The translations under genes and the position numbers were made by a program. A stretch of DNA of 64,000 bases, taken from contig NC_049916.1 of NCBI RefSeq assembly GCF_001411555.2, positions 5,890,001 through 5,954,000 of the forward strand, written 5' to 3'. Positions 34,799-45,029 of this stretch are shown here, piece by piece. The DNA comes from Juglans regia. Its lineage: Eukaryota > Streptophyta > Magnoliopsida > Fagales > Juglandaceae. Every line of letters starts with the position of its first letter. The stretch's first letter is position 1. The notes below the pieces were generated by a model. It worked only from the letters and a program-made list of their open reading frames with translations, ran no database searches and was not told where the DNA came from.

Positions 34799-36489
34799 TT
34801 TGGGGAATACGAACAGCTTGCTCTTGGATTTTTTGCTTTCTCTTGACTTTCTTCTTCCTTGGCTACACAGTTCCTCTGTCTTGCTTGGCTACGCTTCACT
34901 CAGTCCACCAATGCTTTCTCTCGGTTTTATTTTTTTAATTTTTGTTAAGTGTTGACGTGGCAACCAGTTGCACGCTGTTCCGCATGGATGGTTGTATGTA
35001 GCATAATTGTTTGACAAAAAGGGTAGCCTACATGACATGCCTAATTGACAACTAACATAGATAGAAGAAACAGGAAGTTGTGACACATTGAATAAAATCT
35101 TCTTATTTGAGTGCAGGATATCCAAAATTTGCTGGTGAGGGTGGCCAATACGGGAGTGCACCAATGAGGTTCAGCCTTGCAAAACTGAGAATGTGTTGCG
35201 TCGCTTTCTCCTTAATTACAAAACCATCACCATCAAATGCAACCGTGAGAGGATAGTCAATGGTAAGTTTGCTAACAGAAATCAACTCCTTGGTGATTTA
35301 AGGGACAACAAGTACATCATTGAGATGAATATGGGAGCCAATAGAAGCTTTACCAGTGTGAGTGATAGGAAGAGTGGTGCCATCACCGACCATAAGGCCA
35401 TCGGATCCATGATAGATTTGAAGATTACTTGGATTGTTGGTGACGTGGTTAGTAGATGCAGTATCAGGAAACCAGTCCAAATCCTAAGACTCGACAATCT
35501 TCATGGCGGCAAGTGCCTGTGGCACACTATCAGCTTGGAAGGAATGATTGAAGAGGTTGAAGCACTTAAGGGCAGTATGACTGCGCTTGTTGCATATCTA
35601 AAAAATAGGGAGATCATCCTTGGAGGGTTTGTGTGTAAAGGGGGAGCCAGAGGTGCCTTGAGTATGTTTGGAGTTTGAAGAATGGTTGGGGTGGAAACCG
35701 TGGCCTTTGGAGTTAAAAGACTGGCCATGTTTCTTATGCTTGTGATTTTTCTAAATGTAGTAAACAATTTGAGGGGTAGATGGGGTATCAAGATTGTGAT
35801 GTTCAGTGTAGCTTTCGAAAAGGCTGACAATGTCTGAGTATGAGAGCATGGGTAGACGCATCATGGTGGTTGTAAACACTTGATAATCTTTGCCCAATCC
35901 ATTGAGAAGCCACCAGGTTTTTGGTGGTCCGAGACAAGTTTCCCAATGGCAGAGAGGTCATCCCAAATAGATTTAAAACGTTGGAGCTATGCTGATAAAT
36001 AATCAGTACCTTGGGGTATGGAGGTGAGCCTTTGCTTAAGAGCAAGACTGCGATCTGAATAGTCATAGCGAATGTATGTAGCAAAGCATGCCAAACTTCA
36101 ACAACAAAGTCAAGATGAGAACTTCCTCCAAGAGAGCGGCGGTGATACAACCTTTAACAAGCTGATAATATTTACACCATTGAACAAAATCGGGGTTGTA
36201 AATGGACCTAGTTATGCCATTCTCAATGGAGATCTATGGTGGTTGAATTTCACCATTAAAAAACCCTTGGAGATCATAGCTCTTTAGGATGTTGAGCATC
36301 TAGGTCTTCCATAAAAGTAAGTTCGTAGGTGTGAGATGGAGAGAAACGAAGTTGGTAACATTATGATTGACAGGACAGGGATAAGCAATAGCGGTTGTGA
36401 GTCGAAAGGGAAGAGGAATGGGTGGCCAAAAATAAAACTCTCTCTGACAATCACCATAAGGCTTTGATTACCATGTAGAAGATGAAAGT

Positions 36490-36790
36490 TTGAGAATTTT
36501 GTCACACGATGAGAACAGAGAGAGATCTTGTATTACATATATAGAGAAGATACAAGGTTGACTTTACATGTAAAAAGAACAAATCAAGAAAGAGTGTGAT
36601 GTACATGCCTAGAATAGGAGATTATAGAGGATTTTTAAGGATACAATGAGCAAAGTATGGAAGTTATGTAGTAATCACGTGGTTGGTGGTTCTCTTGATC
36701 TGCTATCTTCAAATGCACGGATGTCAAGTAGTACTTGACCAATTTGAGTTCTCGAAACTGTAGTACTACTTGAACCTCAAGCTGGGTATA
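36490..36790 (-). mobile_element. Probable copia 5' LTR
   Basis: Lies immediately upstream (on the minus strand) of the primer-binding-like site and gag start of the copia element. Contains TACATATATAGAGAAGATAC. There is no partner LTR in the window, so the borders are estimated. Confidence 0.4.
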
Positions 36791-36794
36791 TAGC

Positions 36795-37546
36795 TAGGGC
36801 TACAAACGAACCAAGTCGAGTTGAATTCAAACAAGGGTACTCATCTCGATTAACATGTTTACTCATTCGAACTCAAATAAAACTCAAATATTCTTATTTG
36901 AACTCGATTTGTTAACCATTAATGTTGTTTGAATTCGACTTGAACTCGACTAAAAATAAACAAACGACTTTACTTGAGCTCTAACTCGATTTTTATTTTA
37001 ATTTTTGAATCTTATCTTATGGTATGACTTTTTATAAAATAACTTGTAGTTATAAATTAAAAAAATAATACATAAGATAAATGTAATAAACTAAAGTATT
37101 TAATACAAATAGATAATATAATAAATCCAAAGTTCTAGTTATATGATATATTATTATACAAATTATCCTATACACACTTTGGGAACATAATATATCTATA
37201 TATCTATATATATATATATATATTAAATAAGGTACTATAAATAATTTAATAACATATAATTAAGTATGTAAAATATAACTAACATGTAATAAATATAATA
37301 TATGCATATATAAAACATATTACTAGCTTCAAAACGAGGTCAAACGAGTCAAGTCGAGCTTAAACGAGTTTTGTTCACGAGCCTAAATCGAGTCGAGTCG
37401 AGTTTATACAAGTTTTGCTCATGTAATATTTGAACCTATATTAGTGTTTACAAACTTCTCATTTATTAAATGAATCGAGTTCAAACCGAGTATACACAAG
37501 CCTAGTTGGAGCTGTTCACAAACTACTTTGTTCATTTGCAGTCCTA
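36795..37546. mobile_element. hAT-like non-autonomous element, TCGAG-rich
   Basis: The left end TAGGGCTACAAACGAACCAA and the reverse-complemented right end TAGGACTGCAAATGAACAAA match at 16 of 20 bases. Flanks TATATAGC and TTTAGAGC match at 6 of 8, an aged 8-bp target duplication. The subterminal regions carry GTCGAGTTGAA and ACTCGA motifs, and the middle is AT-rich. Confidence 0.65.
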
Positions 37547-37589
37547 TTTAGAGCAATATTGGAAAATTACAGTTATGATAGACATACAA

Positions 37590-38215
37590 CCCTAACAAAT
37601 GAGGATTGTAATCGAGTCGAGCCAAGTCAATCTTTGGATTTCCGAACTCGGCTCGACTCAAAAAACTTGTGCTTGAGCTCGAGCTCGAGATTCTTATCTA
37701 GTCTTTGTTCGAACTCAACTTGGTGAGCTAAGTTTTCAACTTGAACTTAAACTTGAACTCGAACTGATCCAAAAACGTGCTCGAGCCAAGCTGACTTGAG
37801 CCATAATTGTTTATTTTTCAGTTTCTGAATAAAATTTAATAATTAAGAGATTAGATAAATAAAAAAATAAAAATTATTGGAAGTTTTACAACTAACAAGT
37901 AGAATTTTTATTGAATTAGAAAATTGTAAAAGTTTATAAATAATTAATATGTAACTAGTTGATATTTATCCATAATAACCATATATTATATGTCTACATA
38001 AATTACCAATACATATATAATATGATATTATATATCAACATTTCCAACATTTCATATAAGACTCCTACATACTAGTATATGAAATTATTAAATCTTACTG
38101 ACTAACTATTGTACAAATTATAAAATAGCTATGAAGTATATTCAATATATAGGCATAAGTAATTAGGTTACATACTATATGGTTAATTATAAATGGTGGT
38201 ATGAAGTATTGATAC
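37590..38215. repeat. Second TCGAG/GAGCTCGAG-rich repeat and AT-rich flank
   Basis: 37605-37805 is dense in GAGTCGAGCC, GAGCTCGAGCTCGAG and CTCGAGCC motifs, like the subterminal part of the element at 36795. It is followed by AT-rich sequence to 38215. No paired end was found. Confidence 0.4.
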
Positions 38216-38219
38216 GAGA

Positions 38220-39130
38220 AAATCGTTGTTCAAGGCGGGCCACCCTAAACTTAGGTCGGGACCTGAAACTACACACGCTGCCCTCACCACCCTATATCTA
38301 GTGGGTATGGAAAAACTCTTTAGCTGTTAGGTCAAGATATTCTTCACCCCTATTGCACAACACCCTGTGCCAAACAATGCAGCAAGACATCAGTATCCTC
38401 CAAGCATTGTGATGAAGTTGCGATTGCGACAGGGCTACCCGATGAAATCCAGAACATCTTGAACGGGGCGGCAGAAAGGAAGTTGCAACCCGTTCGAGAA
38501 CATCATGGGATACAAGGCCACCTTCTCGATAAACCCCTTCGAGTCCACGACACCTTGAATGGGTTCCGACACCTCTGGAGTATGTAGGTTGATATCCCAA
38601 ACAAGTTGCGAATGGCGTTCAGGTCTAAGTGAGAGGTGGGTGTAGTCCAGTGGTACCCATCAAAATACTGTGAAGCATTGTGGGACGTGCATCCCAAATC
38701 TTGAAGGGGAGCTTCAGGACGTGGCAAATGTGATTCTAGGGAGGATACATGAGAATAATGTTTGGGGGCTATTCCCTAGGGTTTGAGTGTCATTGAAGAG
38801 TGAGTGGGTAGGAAGAAAAGATGATGCAAAAAGGGAAAGATTGCTAGCCTGGGTCAGGGATATAAATAGGTCTTCTAAACTAATTGGACGACTTCTAATG
38901 GATGGATGACATGTATCAAACAAGGTGGGGGCGCTAGGAACAAGGCCCATAACTCTCGCTGCACGATGGGACATGGAAGATGAATCGTTGCATGTTACCC
39001 TAGGCGTAGGAGTGCGAGCTTGTGTGGGCCATGAATGTGAGGGTATGGAAACGTCGCGGGACAAAAAGGATAATTCACACCGCTCACATTGTAAAAATTA
39101 GCAAGGTAACTGGAAGGGATATGTCTCCCC
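38220..39130 (-). pseudogene. LTR-element gag-like remnant (Transposase_28 type)
   Basis: Minus-strand pieces include DKGFIEKVALYPMMF-like sequence, LPFCRPVQDVLDFIG and LTAREF-like sequence, broken by stops and frameshifts (38298-38727). Upstream is a Ser/Pro-rich frame at 38714-39064. It belongs to the same protein type as the remnant at 21590-21800 but is a different portion. Confidence 0.45.
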
Positions 39131-39149
39131 TCATATGACCGGGCTTATG

Positions 39150-39545
39150 TCCGTAGCGTCTTTGATCTTGGGATTGTGCAGATAAAATATAGCCCAATAT
39201 CGCGAGGAGAAGGCCCCAGCCCAAGTAATGCAAGATAAGTCATGCTACATTAAATGCGCCAACATGGAGTGCGAACATGGAATCCCCACAAAAGAACCTA
39301 TTGCCGACAAGTGATTATCGCATGTAATGTTGTAGTATAGCAGTCTAAGTAGACAAGACTCTAACGAGGAGGATATAAATAGCCTGAAGCCGGTAATGGA
39401 AAAGCTAAATCACTCCGAACTCATTCTCTACTCTTCTTGTGTTCTCTCCAGCACTAAATATATTCTGACTTTGACATCGGAAGTGTCGCGGACACACTGG
39501 ACCAACCACATTCATCTCTTTTACAGGCACACAGTGTGGATTGAA
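39150..39545 (+). mobile_element. LTR-like fragment
   Basis: A TATAAATAG box at 39375 is followed by CACTCCGAACTCATTCTC, GTTCTCTCCAGC and ACTTTGACATCGGAAGTGTCGCGGA (units given separately), a pattern typical of the transcribed end of plant gypsy (Tat/Athila-like) LTRs. Single copy, borders unknown. Confidence 0.45.
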
Positions 39546-40348
39546 ATTGGTGGTTACTAAACACAGTTTAACAAGATTGTTTCATATGCAAAGCAAATGG
39601 ATGATGCAAAGATATTTGGGCTTCATTTTCAATTTTGATGGTGATGTACACTATGCACGTATTTAAACAACAAAACAACTACGTACAACCGATCGATATT
39701 GTTTTGTAGGATTAGTTTCTTTGAGTTTACACATAGTATTCAAATATACGTTGTACTACTAACTTCCAAATTAAGACAATTTATTGCATTTTTGTCTTTT
39801 ATATATGTGATCTTCTTCTAATTCTATGTGTACAGATTTAAAATTCATGGTCGAGTACTTATATTGTTTTTTTTCCAAATATTAATTCATGATCCATCCG
39901 AAAAAGCTTTTTTTTTTTACAATATAATTTTATGGTGAGAAAAAATATATTTTGACATAGAAAGTACCTTTTAAAAATTCAATAGATTAATTGACTCTTA
40001 TATATGAAAAAATATATTCATGGTCGAGTGTATATATATATATAACTATGTGACACTAAAGGGCTTATCTATTAGTTACTTATAAGTTAGTATGAAAATT
40101 ATCGTTTTAGCTAGGTATTTATTATGAAAAAGTTATTAAACAATTTAATATGGCAATTAAATTAATACCAAAATTTTAAATATTATGTGGACTATACAAC
40201 AGAAGGTGTGTTAAGAAAAAGTACTAACAAATACTTATAATTTTTTTTTTTTTTTTAACTCTACCTATCACTTTTGCAATCTCTTTTAAAGGACCCTTCA
40301 ACATTCGATAACTTTATCATTAATGTGAATGACCTTATCAAGGCCCAC
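39546..40348. other. AT-rich spacer, no gene seen
   Basis: No coding signal and no clear repeat ends. Confidence 0.5.
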
Positions 40349-41440
40349 TACAAGAAATATGGTCTATTTTCACTAACTTTTTTCCCAAGATATACTATGG
40401 TGGTAAATAATTAGCGGATGAGACGAAAGCTGTCCGTAGAAAAAAAAAAAAAAGAAAGTCTTTTACCACGAGATTATGCTGGCGAGTAAAATTTTGTGGA
40501 GAAAAAAATTTTGCGGCGGAAAGAACGTATTTGCGGCAATTTTTTGTCACCGCAAATAAATTTACCAGTAATACTTTTTTTATCGTGGGTTATTAGTTCT
40601 TGCGTCAAGGTTATTAGCTTTTGCGGCAATAATAACCTACCGTAAAAGCTAATAAAATTAAAACCCTGGGTTTTTCCCTTCTTCCTTTCTCCCCCTCTCC
40701 CAATACTCTCATCTCTGTCTCTCTCTCTCTCTCCCCTTGTCGCGATGTCACCCAAAGCAAGCTCCACCCCCCCGGTGCGACCTCACCCAGTCAGTCACCC
40801 TTTTCCATTTTCCTCACCCAGTTAGCCACCCTTTTCCCTTTTCCCTTTTCCTTCAAAAAACCCTAGCCGCCCAACTCTCATCTCTCTCTTTGGCTCCCGA
40901 GTCTCAACATGCTGTGGACCTCACGGTCCTCACCCAATCCCCCCCCGGGTGCTAGTAGTACGCCACACGGCTTCCCCAACCACCTCCGCAGGGGACTAGG
41001 GTCAACACGTCCTCTCTCTCTTCTGAAGACACGGTAAACCCAAACCCTCTTCTCCTTTCGTCTTCTCTGTCTCTGAGTTTAATTCTGTGTAATTTGGCAG
41101 TGGAAATAGAAAATAGAAAATTTGAATTTGTGTAATTTTTGATTATATAATTGTGTAAAATTTGTGTAATTTTGTGATGATATGATTGTATAAAATCTGT
41201 ATAGGATCACATCTTGAGTTTGCTTGAGAGCTATGGAAGTTATGAATTTGAAGGTTGATAATGGTAATAGTAGTAGAGGTGGTGTTGTAGAAGTGAGACG
41301 TAGGTAATTAAGATAGAGAGGGGTGAAGGTAGGTAGGAGTAATAAAATGAAAAGAAAAATGATGATAGATGAAAGAATACGAAGAGCTCTTTGAGATAGT
41401 TTTTCCTTATCCTCATGGGCATTAAATCCCATGTTCTAGA
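40349..41440 (+). mobile_element. CACTA transposon left end
   Basis: CACTACAAGAAATATGGTC at 40349 is the canonical 5' terminus of plant CACTA elements. It is followed by subterminal repeats of TTGCGGCAA, TTTGCGGCGG and TAGCTTTTGCGG (40490-40640), then pyrimidine-rich leader-like sequence at 40675-40900. No CTTGTAGTG right end was found in the window, so the element is truncated or reaches no recognisable 3' end. Confidence 0.6.
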
Positions 41441-42121
41441 TGAAATAGCTAGCGTTTAACAAGTGATTGGTGGGAAGTTTCAAATTGACTAGTATTTCGT
41501 AGGTTATAGCATATCCGACAAATAGGAGTAACTCACACACACTGGGTAAATTATTAAGATAGTAATTGGTGCTACATGCAGTCACATTAGAGTTTTTTTT
41601 TAATATGTAAAATTAGTTTTTAAAAGATGTGATTTTGAATATATATATATATTTATATATATAAACCAATGATTTTGAAGATGCTAGTAGCAACACCAAT
41701 TGATATACTAGCGCATGAAACTCACGCATCACCTTGGCCGAGCGTACGTCATGATCAGTGTGCGTCACATACCGACTCAACCCTACCAATATTTGATGAT
41801 CTTCAGCCACAGGCGCTTGCAACATCTTTGAAATCCTTGGCAGTTTTAGCCTTAGATTTCTCAAATCAGCCCCATTACCCCACCCAGTACCATTATTCAT
41901 GTTGGCATATGCATGCATGCATGGGTCCTGTGCGCTGGCTGGCCAGTACCACGTTCACATGAAATACTCGATTATATCAAGTTATATGCCCCCCCCCCAG
42001 CTTATTCTAGATGTATATGATCCACGTGTGTTGGTGGTGTGGAATCTCTACTAGCAAAACACTACAAAATAGTCAATTATAATACACATCCCAAGGCTGT
42101 GGCCTGCTTCAAATTACTACA

Positions 42122-42166
<45 letters not shown>

Positions 42167-42554
42167 ATGTAAAGGATATGTTCCACACCACCAACCACAT
42201 AGATGACCTGTAACGAATAAAAGGGTAACACTAATTGTTCTGGAGACACTTCGATGCCAAAGTCAGTATAGCAACATGAGAGCAAGTATATAAAGTAACC
42301 AATAAATCAAGTGAAAAATTAATTTGTTACTTCCTGTAGGTTATTTATAGAGGTTATTTCCTTAGAGTGATAGAATCTAATTTGTTTTTTGAAGTATTTT
42401 TCTTTTAAGAATCTGAGTCATCATTAGGAGTTTGAGTTCCTTCTTAACTTTATCTCTTAACTAAAATTGTGGGATCAAATATACCTTCTAATATATATAT
42501 AAATATATATAAGCTAGCTAGGAAACTCTCTTGGCAAGCCTCATGATCTTCTTA
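41441..42554. other. Intergenic, no gene supported
   Basis: Overlapping frames on both strands at 41613-41962 lack family features. A ten-base C run lies at 41990-41999 and a (TA)n tract at 42132-42154. Confidence 0.5.
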
Positions 42555-42788
42555 GCCTTGTTTGTTTTCCAAAAACATCTCATCTCATCTCATCTCATTT
42601 CATCTCACCTCATCATTACAACTTTCTCAAATCTCCACACAAAATAAAATAAACAATTCAACTTTTTCAAATCCCAAAACAACAATAATATTAAAAAATA
42701 TATTTTAACAATATTTTATTTAATTTTTTAACTTTAATCTCAACTCATCTCATCTCATTTCATCTCATCTCTGAAAACAAACGGGCCC
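42555..42788. mobile_element. Tourist-like (PIF/Harbinger) MITE, 234 bp
   Basis: Bounded by TTA target duplications (42552-42554 and 42789-42791). The ends GCCTTGTTTGTTTTCC and, reverse complemented, GGGCCCGTTTGTTTTC pair. They continue into CATCTCATCTCATCTC at the left and GATGAGATGAAATGAGATGA on the complementary right. The core is AT-rich. It is the best-preserved member of a family with at least five copies here. Confidence 0.8.
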
Positions 42789-43369
42789 TTAATGCATGCA
42801 GGTCAAGCACCATATATAACTTCTTGGTCAAAACAAGGGTCAGGGTTAGACTGTTAGTGGAGTTGATAACAGATTATAATGACTTGAATGTTATATCACA
42901 TCATGACAAATCGCAGTATTTGGAGAAGATTATATACTCTTTGTGGAAAATGGATTATTCTTCAAATGGGAGGAGGGACCCATATATAATAATTATCAGC
43001 TGGTTATATCCCCTCGCCTCCAAAAGACAAATCAAGGGTCATTGGAATCTTGATCAACTACTCCATCGTGATCATACTTGATACTATATTTTTTTTTAAA
43101 TAATCAATCAAGTTATATAAAAATTAATTGCTAAAGAGAAGGGGTTTAAAAGGCTAACCAACATGGTATTTTTATTTACATGAACTTTTAACTTTTTCTA
43201 GGGTAATTTGATAGAATAATAATTGCAACTTGCAGCACTTAAAAGCTAGAGGCCAACTTTACATATTAAATAATATTTTAGCCAATGCAATTGTGACACA
43301 TAAGTACTGAAGTAGAAAATAGGATAATCAATTGCCTAACTTTTCTTTGTTTAAAGAAGAAAAGCTCAT
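42789..43369. other. Intergenic, no gene seen
   Basis: AT-rich. The frame at 42824-43081 has no recognisable features. Confidence 0.45.
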
Positions 43370-43577
43370 CGCTTCATTTGTTTTTATAAATCTTTTTAAT
43401 AAATCTCATCTCATTTAATTATTATAATTTTTTAAAATTTTTTATATAAAATAAAATAAATAATTTAATATTTTAAAATTTTAAAATAAAAATAATATTA
43501 AAAAATATATTTTAATAATATTTTATTTAATTTTTAATTTTTATTTTAACACATCTCATTTTACCTTATTTATTTTA
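43370..43577. repeat. Tourist-like MITE, degenerate copy
   Basis: AATCTCATCTCATTTAATTA on the left, an AATAATATTAAAAAATAT core and CATCTCATTTTACC on the right match the 42555 family. The ends are eroded. Confidence 0.5.
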
Positions 43578-44350
43578 CAATAACAACAGTGACCCAAGAT
43601 ATTACTTGAAAAGTGCTAGCTTGCATAAACGACAACAAACCACCCCATAGTACAGATGGGTCCTCCCTCATGTCCTCCCCAACCTGATTTAAAGCGGAAA
43701 AGATTCTTAATTTATTGCTTTTTTTTTTTTTTTTTTTTATCGAGACTCAACCTCTTTTACAAGCACTTTTCTTTTTGCGTGTTCACACTGTTTGGAAGGA
43801 AGGAAAATAGGTGTAATTTACTAGCAGAGAACAAACTGCAAAGTAACAATGCCCCACAACAACAAAATAATGTTTGAATATGAATGAACCCTAAAATAAA
43901 TATTTGAGTCTTTGTTCAAGTACTCTTTTCGAATTGAATTATCTAATTTAATTAAAAAACAAATAAAAGAATCAGATCATCTCAATCTGTTAAAATTATT
44001 CAAAGCTTCCATTAATACTAGCATGCATTAATATGTATGCATGTACGTACTATGCACGCATGGTTTTCATTGTTATATTTACTCATATTTCTCACACTAA
44101 GTAAATATTTCAGATTTTTTTTAAAAAAAATTACATTTTTTTCTTGATATTTTATATATATATTTTTAATAATATTTTATCATTTCAATTTAATTTAATT
44201 TAATATTTAAACGTAATTTAAGTATGGAGTAAGAGAATGAATAATAATTATTGAATAATAAATTAATTATAAAATAAAAAAAACACACGGACACTGGGAG
44301 CGAGGAGCGACGTTCGGTTTTCTGTTTATTTTTTGGTAACTCGAAAAACC
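43578..44350. other. Intergenic, AT-rich
   Basis: Includes a 17-base T run near 43722-43739. No gene seen. Confidence 0.45.
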
Positions 44351-44602
44351 AACTCGGGGCACCTCGGACGCGTCGCATTCCTGCTCAAATCGCACCACTA
44401 TAGCAGACACCACTCTATTACGTGGCGGAATATCATTCGCTGAGTAGCAGAATCCTCATCCCTGAGCCCCCCTCCGAACTCGGGGCACCTCGGACGCGTT
44501 GATTTCCTGGGCGGGCCCCACTTCTGCTTTAGACACCATGTACCACGTGGCGAGATCTCATTTGTTTGTTGACAATCCGCATACGCAAACTTTCTTGCCA
44601 CG
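44351..44602 (+). promoter_or_regulatory. Tandemly repeated promoter segment with ACGTGGC elements (NAC1)
   Basis: Two units of 126 bases start with the same AACTCGGGGCACCTCGGACG (44351 and 44477). Each contains AGACACCA and then an ACGTGGCG core (44420-44427 and 44545-44552). ACGTGG(C) is the G-box/ABRE core bound by bZIP factors. The segment lies 430-680 bases upstream of the NAC1 start codon. bZIP control is inferred from motif and position. Confidence 0.6.
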
Positions 44603-44749
44603 CCTTCCCACTCTACCCCCTACAGGTCGACACTCTGACACACAATCCTCCACCCTTACTACTTCGGCATTATCATAGTTATCAGTAATTACGAGGGCAA
44701 TCATTCTCACGCGGTATATACGAACCATCGGCGAACGCAGTCAAGTGTG

Positions 44750-44756
44750 TATAAAA
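44750..44756 (+). promoter_or_regulatory. TATA box of NAC1
   Basis: TATAAAA, 280 bases upstream of the NAC1 ATG and downstream of the G-box repeats. The sequence then becomes CT-rich, as in many plant 5' leaders. Confidence 0.55.
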
Positions 44757-44845
44757 ACTGCTGGGGTCGAGCTAGAGTCACCAACTCTCCCTCTGTCTCT
44801 CTCTCTCTGTTCAGTGCTCTGCTTAACCCACAAAAGAAAAGACCA

Positions 44846-44884
44846 ATGGCCCAGACCGACATCCAGGCTCCAACCCCGAATTGA
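44846..44884 (+). promoter_or_regulatory. Upstream ORF in the NAC1 leader
   Basis: ATG to TGA encodes 12 residues (MAQTDIQAPTPN) between the TATA box and the main start. A second tiny uORF (45025-45039) overlaps the main ATG out of frame. Both could lower translation of NAC1. Confidence 0.45.
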
Positions 44885-44979
44885 ATCTCTCTGATTCCTC
44901 CGATACCCTCTTTTTCACTTTCCTGTGGTTTGTTACAAAAAAGAGCTCGCTTTTCATTTTCTGCTCTCCCTCCTTCCCT

Positions 44980-45008
44980 CCCCTACTCTCTCTCTCTCTC
45001 TCTCTCTC
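44980..45008 (+). repeat. (CT)n in the NAC1 leader
   Basis: An almost pure CT run a few bases upstream of the NAC1 start codon. Confidence 0.9.
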
Positions 45009-45029
45009 CGCGAGCGCGCGCCGTATGCG

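Larger units (their letters stand above)
33832..34993 (-). mobile_element. Insert in the copia element carrying captured gene fragments
   Basis: The copia protein sequence jumps from SNNYAT (near 34995) to TPFQKFHCDAWGP (near 33835). Removing the insert restores continuity, with ACA shared at both joins. The insert contains fragments of two unrelated host genes in the same orientation, plus an imperfect direct repeat of about 70 bases at 34405-34495. Helitron or Pack-MULE type capture is possible, but no diagnostic ends were found. Confidence 0.55.
33546..36489 (-). pseudogene. Ty1/copia element (gag, protease, integrase) with an insert
   Basis: Minus-strand order: gag near 36180-36450 (NLLLWKT, GEIQPP) and 35830-36150. 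A protease region at 35298-35480 has DTASTNHVTN (Asp-Thr-Ala in place of Asp-Thr/Ser-Gly). The pre-integrase region follows at 34990-35285 (HSRIGHPHQQILDILHSN). Integrase lies at 33700-33840 (FHCDAWGPDPMNSREKFCFY) and 33496-33717 (AQFWVDCFSTTVFLINCLPS). Reverse transcriptase and RNase H are missing. Between pre-integrase and integrase lies a 1.15-kb insert with host gene pieces. The primer-binding-like TGGTAATCAAAGC sits at 36468-36482. Frames are broken in many places. Confidence 0.8.

Noticed and set aside
41613..41962. Pair of roughly 100-aa frames on opposite strands
   Set aside because: No recognisable motif. Mutually antisense open frames are more likely chance.
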